From an uncultured Oscillospiraceae bacterium (GTDB taxonomy: Bacteria > Bacillota > Clostridia > Oscillospirales > Ruminococcaceae), in the NCBI GenBank assembly GCA_900552945.1, contig USBI01000049.1, positions 1-12,031 of the forward strand: a stretch of DNA of 12,031 nt, given 5' to 3'. The first letter of the stretch is position 1; each line of letters starts with the position of its first letter. Both the position numbers and the translations under genes were made by a program. The notes under the pieces are model-generated. The model was not told the DNA's origin. It was given only the letters and a program-made list of their open reading frames with translations, and did not search any database. Below, piece by piece: positions 1 to 7,411 of this stretch.

Positions 1-34
1 CTGAAAAGTTTACAGAAAATACGGAGGATGATGA

Positions 35-1769
<1,735 letters not shown>

Positions 1770-1799
1770 CCTGCAAAAAGCAATATTACTTTCTTATGA

Positions 1800-1826
1800 C
1801 CCCCGGCCATTTGCCGGGGGCTTTTT
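1800..1826 (+). terminator. Rho-independent terminator after the recombinase gene
   Basis: CCCCCGGC (1800-1807) pairs perfectly with GCCGGGGG (1813-1820) around a 5-base loop and is followed by C plus five T. It is a strong canonical terminator. The minus-strand side lacks a T-run, so it acts mainly on the recombinase transcript and does not clearly serve the convergent DtxR-family gene. Confidence 0.9.
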
Positions 1827-1860
1827 GATTGAAACTTAAGTATCACACAAACACACAAGC

Positions 1861-2316
1861 TCACTTGAACCGGTCGTTCATCCTTTTCAGCCGCAGAACC
1901 GTTTCGGCCGAAAGGCAGTGTTCCAACAGTTCTGCTTCCTCCAAAAAATCCCGCTCCTCACCGTCATACAAAATGCTTAAGAACTCAAAAACCGTATCGT
2001 GCCGCCACAGAAGGTACTTCCCTGCCGCCTCTCCTTGTTCGGTCAAACGGATCTCGCCATACCGATAATAATGAATAAACCCAAGCTTATTGAGCCGGTA
2101 AAACATTTTGGTCACCGATGACGGCTTAACGCAAAGCCAGTCGGACAGCGCACCTGCTTTTACACTACCGTCTTCCTGTATCCGCCGAAAAATCATTTCA
2201 AGATAATCTTCCAGCGCAGGGGTAAGCCCTGTTCCATCCTGAAGTTTATGCATCTGGTACCCTCTTACCGTGTGAAACGCCCCGTTCTGCTTTTTTCCTC
2301 TTTCTTCACCATTCAT
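1861..2316 (-). CDS. DtxR/MntR-family metal-dependent transcriptional repressor
   Basis: This is a metal-responsive DNA-binding repressor, divergent from feoA and so the likely regulator of the feo locus. A winged helix-turn-helix covers about residues 34-95 (core VKPSSVTKMFYRLNKLGFI) and a helical dimerisation/metal domain covers about 96-150. No C-terminal SH3 domain is present, as in MntR (142 residues in B. subtilis). Aligning by eye to B. subtilis MntR, all six manganese ligands are kept: D37, E40, H106, E129, E132 and H133 match D8, E11, H77, E99, E102 and H103. The 3' end looks natural, so the neighbouring element did not truncate it. The start is uncertain: ATG at 2316 has a GGGGTGG-like site, while ATG at 2253 (Met22) has AAGAGGG six bases upstream and sits closer to the first conserved residues. 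The metal sensed (Fe or Mn) cannot be fixed from sequence. Confidence 0.88.
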   Translation of the reverse strand: MNGEERGKKQNGAFHTVRGYQMHKLQDGTGLTPALEDYLEMIFRRIQEDGSVKAGALSDWLCVKPSSVTKMFYRLNKLGFIHYYRYGEIRLTEQGEAAGKYLLWRHDTVFEFLSILYDGEERDFLEEAELLEHCLSAETVLRLKRMNDRFK

Positions 2317-2373
2317 TCATCCACCCCCAGTTTCTCTACAATATATGTCACCTTTCCGCCTCTTACCACATAG

Positions 2374-2389
2374 ATTAGCTTAGGGAAAC
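2374..2389 (+). promoter_or_regulatory. Candidate MntR/DtxR-family operator upstream of feoA
   Basis: ATTAGCTTAGGGAAAC resembles the B. subtilis MntR operator as I recall it (TTTGCCTTAAGGAAAC), matching at 12 of 16 positions, including the whole GGAAAC half. It lies in the 111-base divergent gap between the repressor gene and feoA, the expected place for control of both. No convincing -35/-10 pair is visible in this gap, so the position relative to a promoter is unknown. The call rests on a remembered consensus and on context. Confidence 0.45.
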
Positions 2390-2427
2390 TTTTTCCGAAC
2401 ACAAAAAGAAAAGGAGTTCTTTTTTTC

Positions 2428-2670
2428 ATGATAGATCACTCTCCCCGTCCCTTAAACCAGCTGCCGATCGGGCAGGAAGCTGTCGTTGAGGAATTAATCA
2501 CACATACATCCGAGCGCAGAAGAATGCTCGATCTGGGACTGGTGAAAGGGACTCGCGTCAAAGCTTTGCAAAAAAGCCCTTCCGGCGATCCGGTCGCGTA
2601 TTTTATCCGAGGGGCGGTCATTGCTCTGCGAACAGAAGACGCTCAAAAAATTATTGTAAACGGCTGCTGA
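2428..2670 (+). CDS. feoA: FeoA, small SH3-like accessory protein of ferrous iron transport
   Basis: This 80-residue cytosolic protein belongs to the FeoA family, which adopts an SH3-like beta-barrel fold and supports FeoB-mediated Fe(II) uptake. The typical family pattern is visible: RRMLDLGLVKGTRVKAL in the first half, SPSGDPVAYFIRG in the middle, and IALRTEDAQKIIV at the end. Its length is normal for free-standing FeoA. The ribosome binding site AAGGAG ends at 2416, eleven bases from the ATG, which is slightly long, and a T-rich stretch fills the gap. It is the first gene of the feo locus, on the opposite strand to the DtxR/MntR-type repressor. It is separated from feoB by 338 bases, whereas feoA and feoB are usually nearly contiguous. 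Confidence 0.93.
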   Translation: MIDHSPRPLNQLPIGQEAVVEELITHTSERRRMLDLGLVKGTRVKALQKSPSGDPVAYFIRGAVIALRTEDAQKIIVNGC

Positions 2671-2696
2671 CCGCGGTAAATATTTTCAAAAAATTG

Positions 2697-2828
2697 CAGG
2701 AATCAATAAAAACCGGTCTCATAACACAGCAGATCAACCTGCTGTGCCAAAGCCGGAATGATTCCTGTTTCAACACCGATAAACGGCGAAGGCTTTTCCC
2801 AGCTTTCGCTGTTTGTTTTGGGTGTTTG
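2697..2828 (+). ncRNA. Candidate structured RNA (possible riboswitch or attenuator) between feoA and feoB
   Basis: Two adjacent folds can be drawn. Domain 1: CAGGAATCA (2697-2705) pairs perfectly with TGATTCCTG (2759-2767). Inside it CCGG (2713-2716) can pair with CCGG (2753-2756), and inside that CACAGCAG (2725-2732) pairs with CTGCTGTG (2739-2746) around a 6-base loop. The internal loops between helices are purine/pyrimidine mixed and asymmetric. Domain 2: CAACACC (2771-2777) pairs with GGTGtTTG (2821-2828, one bulged T), enclosing a 13-bp helix of 2781-2793 with 2802-2814 (two wobble pairs, 8-base loop). Nested helices separated by internal loops are typical of aptamers. I compared from memory with NiCo/czcD, cobalamin, SAM, c-di-GMP, moco, THF and Mn (yybP-ykoY) classes and found no match. 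Folding was by eye only, with no comparative support. Confidence 0.5.
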
Positions 2829-3008
2829 AGGCATACCCGCCGAATGATTAAACCTTTTTAAAAAATCCGCCGCAAATATACTTTTATATATTACAGAACT
2901 TCACAGCACTGCCTTCCGACCAATCTGCGGCCGAATGCTTTATAAAAACCGCTGTTCTGCATTCAACAGCACCGCCAAAATTCAAACGAGGCAAGGAGGA
3001 TCATTTTT
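2829..3008 (+). promoter_or_regulatory. feoB: Downstream part of the feoB leader
   Basis: This stretch holds no gene. GTTTGA (2824-2829) can pair with TTAAAC (2848-2853) just before CC and five T (2855-2859), a weak terminator-like arrangement that would compete with the GGTGtTTG arm of the upstream fold. TATATT at 2887-2892 matches a -10 element at five of six bases but has no recognisable -35. GCTGTT (2951-2956) and AACAGC (2965-2970) form a 6-bp hairpin, with GAATGC (2933-2938) and GCATTC (2959-2964) as a mutually exclusive alternative. AAGGAGGAT at 2994-3002 is the feoB ribosome binding site. Confidence 0.35.
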
Positions 3009-5156
3009 ATGGGCCTTACCAGAAAATCGACCGGCATCTCGGCCGTGGGAGAAACACTGGTCATACACAAAAACAGTCCGAACGACCGTGTCATCGCTCT
3101 TGCTGGAAATCCGAACGTTGGAAAAAGCACCGTGTTCAACGCGTTGACCGGTATGAAACAGCACACCGGAAACTGGCCGGGCAAAACGGTGACCAACGCG
3201 CAAGGAGAATACGAACGAAACGGAACGCGTTATATCATGGTGGATATACCCGGTACATACTCGCTGATGGCCAATTCCGCAGAAGAAGAGGTCGCGCGGG
3301 ACTTTCTCTGTTTTGGAGAACCGGACGCAACCATTGTGGTCGCAGACGCGACCTGCCTGGAGCGTAATCTCAACCTGCTTTTGCAAACAATGGAGATCAC
3401 ACCAAACACCATACTTTGTGTGAATCTTCTGGATGAAGCCGCAAAAAAACGGATTCGCATTGACTTAAACGAACTTTCCTGTCAGCTCGGTATTCCGGTT
3501 GTGGGAGCGAGCGCGCGGGCAGGCAAAGGGCTGGAAGAACTGATGGAAACAGTGGCCGCAGTCACATCGGGTAAAAAAACAACCAGCCCAATATCTGTCG
3601 ATTACGGAGCGGCAGCAGAACAGGCACTCGCCGTAGTGGAAAGCGCTGTCGCCCCGTTCGTACATGGGCGACTTAACCCTCGCTGGGTGGGTTTAAAGCT
3701 GCTGGATGCCGACCACAGCCTTCAAACCGGAATGACAAACTTTCTGGGGATTGATCTTCTGCAAAAAGAGGAAGTACAGCAGGCGGTAAAGGAAGGCTGG
3801 CGGCTTCTTTCCGGCGCAGGATTCACGCCGGAAAGCTTCCGGGACCACATTGTAGCCTGTCTTGTGGAGAGGGCTGAACGAATCAGCCGGTTTGCCGTGA
3901 CACTTCCAAAAGGAAATTACAGCGCGCATGACCGTAAGCTGGATCGTCTTTTTACATCCAAAGTGACTGGTATCCCGATCATGCTGCTCCTGCTGGGCGG
4001 AATCTTCTGGATTACCATTGCCGGAGCGAATTATCCGTCCGATTTGCTTTCCACTGCCCTTTTCTGGGTAGAAGACCGGCTATCTGAATGGTTTATCGCC
4101 ATGAACGCTCCGGAATGGACACGCGGACTTTTCGTGGAAGGAATGTACCGCACCCTTGCATGGGTCGTTTCGGTAATGCTGCCACCCATGGCAATCTTTT
4201 TCCCTCTTTTTACCCTGCTTGAAGATTCCGGTTATCTTCCGCGAATCGCCTTCAACATGGACCGTTTTTTTCAAAAAGCCCGCACCCACGGAAAACAGGC
4301 ACTCACCATGTGCATGGGACTTGGATGCAACGCCTGCGGCGTGGTGGGGTGCCGAATCATTGATTCCCCCAGAGAACGTTTGATCGCCACCATCACCAAT
4401 TGTTTCATGCCTTGTAACGGACGGTTTCCCACATTGATTACGCTTATCAGTCTGTTTTTTGTGGGAGGTGTTCTGCTGCCCCTGCAGTCGGTTGTTTCTG
4501 CTCTATGGCTTCTGGCAATCCTCGTGCTTGGAGTAGCCGCTACCCTGCTTATCTCCCGACTTCTTTCCGCCACTCTTCTAAAAGGAATGCCGTCTTCTTT
4601 TACATTGGAATTACCCCCTTACCGCCGCCCGCAGATTGGAAAAGTATTGGTTCGTTCCATTTTTGACCGCACACTGTTTGTTCTGGGCCGCGCAGTAACC
4701 GTAGCGGCGCCGGCCGGCCTTATTATTTGGCTTATGGCCAATATTACAGTCAATGACGCCAGCCTGCTTGCTCACTGCGCTTCCTTTCTGGACCCGTTCG
4801 GGCGTTTCATTGGTTTGGACGGCGTGATTCTTGTGGCTTTCCTGCTTGGATTTCCCGCAAATGAGATCGTTTTGCCGCTCATCATCATGGCTTATCTCGC
4901 CAACGGCAGCATGATTGAAATGACCGATTTGAACGCCCTGCGTGAACTGCTTGTCGCAAACGGATGGACTCCCGTAACCGCCCTGTGCACTATGCTGTTT
5001 TCTCTTTTGCACTTTCCCTGCGCGACTACCTGCCTGACCATACACAAAGAAACCCACAGCATCAAATGGACTGCGATTTCATTTCTGCTGCCCACTGCGC
5101 TGGGGGTTGTCGTCTGTATGATCGTGGCAAATGCGGCGCACTTGTTCGGCTTTTAA
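3009..5156 (+). CDS. feoB: FeoB, ferrous iron transporter with N-terminal G domain (Cys-rich clostridial type)
   Basis: This is the membrane protein that imports Fe(II), with nucleotide binding by its cytosolic G domain. The G motifs are all present: GNPNVGKS (33-40), the switch I threonine near 60 in GNWPGKTV, DIPG (79-82), NLLD (139-142) and SAR (168-170). A helical insertion follows to about residue 300, then two Gate/core membrane halves from about 320 to 712. The first gate segment is unusually rich in cysteine: C435, C440, C443, C448, C465 and C469, in MCMGLGCNACGVVGC and CFMPCNGRFP. The second contains DPFGRFIGLDG (595-605). This Cys-rich variant is common in Firmicutes, and 715 residues is a normal length. 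The start is supported by AGGAGG eight bases upstream. No feoC follows. Confidence 0.96.
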   Translation: MGLTRKSTGISAVGETLVIHKNSPNDRVIALAGNPNVGKSTVFNALTGMKQHTGNWPGKTVTNAQGEYERNGTRYIMVDIPGTYSLMANSAEEEVARDFLCFGEPDATIVVADATCLERNLNLLLQTMEITPNTILCVNLLDEAAKKRIRIDLNELSCQLGIPVVGASARAGKGLEELMETVAAVTSGKKTTSPISVDYGAAAEQALAVVESAVAPFVHGRLNPRWVGLKLLDADHSLQTGMTNFLGIDLLQKEEVQQAVKEGWRLLSGAGFTPESFRDHIVACLVERAERISRFAVTLPKGNYSAHDRKLDRLFTSKVTGIPIMLLLLGGIFWITIAGANYPSDLLSTALFWVEDRLSEWFIAMNAPEWTRGLFVEGMYRTLAWVVSVMLPPMAIFFPLFTLLEDSGYLPRIAFNMDRFFQKARTHGKQALTMCMGLGCNACGVVGCRIIDSPRERLIATITNCFMPCNGRFPTLITLISLFFVGGVLLPLQSVVSALWLLAILVLGVAATLLISRLLSATLLKGMPSSFTLELPPYRRPQIGKVLVRSIFDRTLFVLGRAVTVAAPAGLIIWLMANITVNDASLLAHCASFLDPFGRFIGLDGVILVAFLLGFPANEIVLPLIIMAYLANGSMIEMTDLNALRELLVANGWTPVTALCTMLFSLLHFPCATTCLTIHKETHSIKWTAISFLLPTALGVVVCMIVANAAHLFGF

Positions 5157-5281
5157 ATCAAGCCGTTTTCAATATAAAAAAATTTCTTTATCCACAGCTT
5201 TAACATGCTCTGTTTTGGGTACAACAAGCCGAAACGATTCAGTGAAAAACCGTCTTTGTTGCTTTTCTATCCAACCATCCC

Positions 5282-5321
5282 GCCCGCCGGTTTTGCATTC
5301 AGACAAAGCAGGCGGGCCTTT
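5282..5321 (+). terminator. Probable terminator behind feoB (GC-rich hairpin)
   Basis: GCCCGCC (5282-5288) pairs perfectly with GGCGGGC (5311-5317). Inside the loop TTTTG (5291-5295) pairs with CAAAG (5304-5308), making an extended two-part hairpin. The following U-tract is poor (CTTTGG), so termination may be partial. Confidence 0.5.
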
Positions 5322-5353
5322 GGCTTTCCTGCCCAAAAAGGGTGCCGTTTTTT
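5322..5353 (+). terminator. Possible second terminator with six-T tract
   Basis: GGC (5322-5324) can pair with GCC (5344-5346), and GCCC (5331-5334) with GGGT (5340-5343) around AAAAA. The fold is followed by G and six T (5348-5353). The stem is short and interrupted, but the T-tract is better than in the preceding hairpin. Together the two would insulate feoB from the hydrogenase operon. Confidence 0.35.
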
Positions 5354-5367
5354 CCCCGTTTTTCACA

Positions 5368-5396
5368 TTGACAGCGGAAAAGCCTCATAGTATAAT
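5368..5396 (+). promoter_or_regulatory. Consensus sigma-A promoter of the hydrogenase operon
   Basis: TTGACA (5368-5373) and TATAAT (5391-5396) are both perfect matches to the housekeeping consensus, with an optimal 17-base spacer. Transcription should start near 5402-5404. It is the only strong promoter I see before the five-gene operon. Such a strong promoter usually needs a repressor, which agrees with the Rex-like site over the start. Confidence 0.88.
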
Positions 5397-5400
5397 GTGG

Positions 5401-5418
5401 TTGTGAATTAACTGTCAA
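5401..5418 (+). promoter_or_regulatory. Candidate Rex operator over the transcription start
   Basis: TTGTGAATTAACTGTCAA has a perfect left half (TTGTGAA) of the Rex consensus TTGTGAAnnnnTTCACAA and a degenerate right half (CTGTCAA, four of seven). It begins four bases after the -10 box, so a bound repressor would block initiation. The rex gene is the last gene of the operon that starts here, which would make control autoregulatory. The site is inferred; the weak right half is the main doubt. Confidence 0.5.
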
Positions 5419-5428
5419 TGTTGCTTTT

Positions 5429-5435
5429 GGGGAGG
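5429..5435 (+). promoter_or_regulatory. Ribosome binding site deciding a TTG start at 5445
   Basis: GGGGAGG lies nine bases upstream of TTG5445. The in-frame ATG at 5418 is upstream of this site, would place it inside the coding sequence, and has no Shine-Dalgarno sequence of its own within the short leader. The TTG is therefore preferred. Confidence 0.75.
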
Positions 5436-5444
5436 TATTTTGCT

Positions 5445-5693
5445 TTGGACGTTACCATCTGTATCGGCAGCTCCTGCCACTTGAAAGGTTCGCGGGATAT
5501 TATCAAGATTCTCGAACGTCTGGTGGCGCTTCATCACCTGGAAAACGACGTCAACCTTCAGGGGTCTTTCTGCATGGGAGAGTGCACGAAAAACGGCGTC
5601 TGTGTCAAGGTAGGAGACGAGCTGTTCGCTGTCACGCCAACATCTGTTGATGAATTCTTTGAAAACCAGATTCTAAAGAAGGTGAATCCATGA
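5445..5693 (+). CDS. Small thioredoxin-like [2Fe-2S] ferredoxin domain protein
   Basis: The product is an 82-residue cytosolic electron carrier or redox subunit resembling the C-terminal [2Fe-2S] half of NuoE/HydC-type subunits. The four expected cysteines are in CIGSSC near the N-terminus and CMGEC in the middle, the two-pair pattern of thioredoxin-like ferredoxins. Single-domain versions of this fold often accompany [FeFe]-hydrogenase genes in clostridia. TTG5445 is taken as start because of the GGGGAGG ahead of it; starting at ATG5418 would add nine residues. Its TGA overlaps the ATG of the next gene by four bases (ATGA), indicating translational coupling and suggesting that the two proteins work together. 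It may pass electrons to or from the sensory hydrogenase; that partner assignment is inferred. Confidence 0.85.
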   Translation: MDVTICIGSSCHLKGSRDIIKILERLVALHHLENDVNLQGSFCMGECTKNGVCVKVGDELFAVTPTSVDEFFENQILKKVNP

Positions 5694-7408
5694 GTGTAAT
5701 TGGTTTAAAACGTGCAAACTGTAAAAACTGTTATAAATGCCTGCGCGTCTGTCCGGTAAAATCCATTACCTTCAAAGACGACCGCGCGGAGATCATGCCG
5801 GAGGAATGTATCCTCTGCGGCCACTGTCTGGAGGCTTGCCCTCAGAACGCCAAAACGCTTCACAGTGACCTGGATAAAGTACTTACTTTTCTCGCGTCCG
5901 ATGCAAAAGTCATCGTTTCTCTCGCACCTTCCTTTATTGGCTCATTTACTTTTAAACGCCCCGCACAGCTTGTAACCGCGCTGAAAAAGCTGGGCTTTGA
6001 TGCGGTTGCAGAAACCGCGGAAGGCGCTTCCATGGTAACCGATGAATACTGCCGTCTGCTGCAGACAGAGCAGTATCAGACAGCGATTACCACCTGCTGC
6101 CCAACGGTAAACAATTTGATTGAAAAATATTATCCGGAACTCATTCCGTATATGCTTCCGTCCATTACCCCGATGATTGCCCACGGCCGCCTTTTGAAAA
6201 GCCGGTTTGGTCTTGCAACCAAGGTCGTATTCATCGGGCCGTGCATCGCTAAAATTGAAGAAGCGAACGATGTGATGCATGCGAACGATGTAGACGCCGT
6301 TCTCACCTTCGATGAGGTTGCAAACTGGCTGGAAAAAGAAGGAATCGTTGTCTCTGAACTGGAGGATTCCCCGTTTGAAGATGCACAGCCGGGCATCAAC
6401 CGCATGTACCCGATCACCGACGGTATCATCGCGTCTCTCGAACAGCGCGGCGCACTGGAAGGGCGCAAGGTCATCAGCATTGACGGTACTGACCGCTGCA
6501 TCGACCTGTTCAAAGCTTTGAAGGCCGGTGAACTGGAACCCTGCCTCATTGAAGCCAATGCCTGCAAGGGCGGCTGTGTTTACGGCCCTGCCGTTCACGG
6601 CAACCGTACCCGCCGGTTCCAGGCCACCCTGGATATCCGCGATTATATGCAGGAAAACGGCCGGGAGTTCCCGAAAATTGAAGCCGATGTGGAAATGCAC
6701 AAGGCTTTCATCGACAAAACCAAGAAAAATGATATTCCAGACGAAGCGACCATCCGCTCGATTCTGGCAAGCATCGGCAAAGACACGCCGGACAAGGAAC
6801 AGAACTGCGGTTTCTGCGGTTATCCTTCCTGCCGTGACAAAGCCATTGCCGTTTACCAGAAAAAGGCTAAACTTTACATGTGTCTGCCTTATATGAGCGA
6901 GATGACCAAATCCCTCTCCAACGTTATTCTGGCTGAAACGCCGAATATCATCATTGCGGTGGATACCGATATGGTCATTCAGGAGATGAACCTCGCCGCG
7001 GAAAAAGCCTTTAAAACCAAACGTTATCTTGGCATTGGCCGCTACTTGTACGAGTTTATTGATACCTCCTACTTCGAACTGGTGGCACAAACACATGAAA
7101 ACATTACCGACAAACGGGTGGAATACCCGCAGTACGGCATCGTGACCCTGCAGAACATCACCTATGTTCCTGACCAGAAGATCATCATTGGTATTTTCAA
7201 TGATATCACCGACGAGGTAGAACAGCAGGATAAAATGTACAAACTTCGTGTGGATACGGTCGACATGGCGCAGAAGGTTATTGACAACCAGATGCGTGTC
7301 GCTCAGCAGATCGCGAGCCTGCTTGGTGAAACCACCGCGGAAACCAAGGTAACGCTGACCAAATTAAAGGATATGATTGTTTACGACGATGACGAGATGG
7401 GGAGTTAA
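5690..7408 (+). CDS. hydS: Putative sensory [FeFe]-hydrogenase with PAS domain (HydS type)
   Basis: Domains in order: a two-cluster ferredoxin (C11, C14, C17, C21 and C40, C43, C46, C50); an H-cluster domain (about 60-325); a further [4Fe-4S] motif of the PF04060 kind (C373, C376, C381, C398 in CGFCGYPSC...C); a PAS domain (about 404-510); and a helical tail to 572. H-cluster ligands are present in TTCCP (C136, C137), GPCIAK (C185, K188) and ACKGGC (C292, C296). The MPC of ordinary enzymes is GPC here. This layout is that of group C, putatively H2-sensing hydrogenases, where the PAS domain replaces catalytic output by signal transfer. C136, the position of the proton-relay cysteine, is kept, so slow catalysis is possible. 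The gene is coupled to the [2Fe-2S] gene and lies three bases before the phosphatase gene. The symbol follows the Ruminococcus albus usage. Confidence 0.9.
   Translation: MSVIGLKRANCKNCYKCLRVCPVKSITFKDDRAEIMPEECILCGHCLEACPQNAKTLHSDLDKVLTFLASDAKVIVSLAPSFIGSFTFKRPAQLVTALKKLGFDAVAETAEGASMVTDEYCRLLQTEQYQTAITTCCPTVNNLIEKYYPELIPYMLPSITPMIAHGRLLKSRFGLATKVVFIGPCIAKIEEANDVMHANDVDAVLTFDEVANWLEKEGIVVSELEDSPFEDAQPGINRMYPITDGIIASLEQRGALEGRKVISIDGTDRCIDLFKALKAGELEPCLIEANACKGGCVYGPAVHGNRTRRFQATLDIRDYMQENGREFPKIEADVEMHKAFIDKTKKNDIPDEATIRSILASIGKDTPDKEQNCGFCGYPSCRDKAIAVYQKKAKLYMCLPYMSEMTKSLSNVILAETPNIIIAVDTDMVIQEMNLAAEKAFKTKRYLGIGRYLYEFIDTSYFELVAQTHENITDKRVEYPQYGIVTLQNITYVPDQKIIIGIFNDITDEVEQQDKMYKLRVDTVDMAQKVIDNQMRVAQQIASLLGETTAETKVTLTKLKDMIVYDDDEMGS
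7399..7404 (+). promoter_or_regulatory. Ribosome binding site for a TTG start at 7412
   Basis: GGGGAG ends seven bases before TTG7412 and overlaps the last codons of hydS. There is no ATG or GTG near it in frame, so the TTG is well supported. Confidence 0.75.
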
Positions 7409-7411
7409 GCC

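Noticed and set aside
2384..2396. Small inverted repeat GGAAA-CTT-TTTCC upstream of feoA
   Set aside because: Short and low in complexity, and it overlaps the candidate MntR-like box; not enough to call a separate site.
2697..2828. NiCo (czcD) riboswitch, which would suit an iron locus
   Set aside because: The conserved junction sequences I remember for that class are not present and the helices do not form a four-way junction, so I left the RNA unassigned.
5188..5196. Perfect DnaA-box 9-mer TTATCCACA behind feoB
   Set aside because: A single 9-mer without a cluster, an AT-rich unwinding element or dnaA/dnaN nearby is expected by chance and does not indicate an origin.
6229..6254. Near-identical nucleotide stretch shared with 9572-9597
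   Set aside because: It encodes the same conserved FIGPCIAK H-cluster motif in two homologous hydrogenases, so it is explained by common descent and function and is not a separate repeat.
5942..7096. Long minus-strand open frame (384 codons) opposite hydS
   Set aside because: It lies entirely antisense to a gene with clear cluster motifs and its translation shows no recognisable domain; it reflects codon bias on the coding strand.
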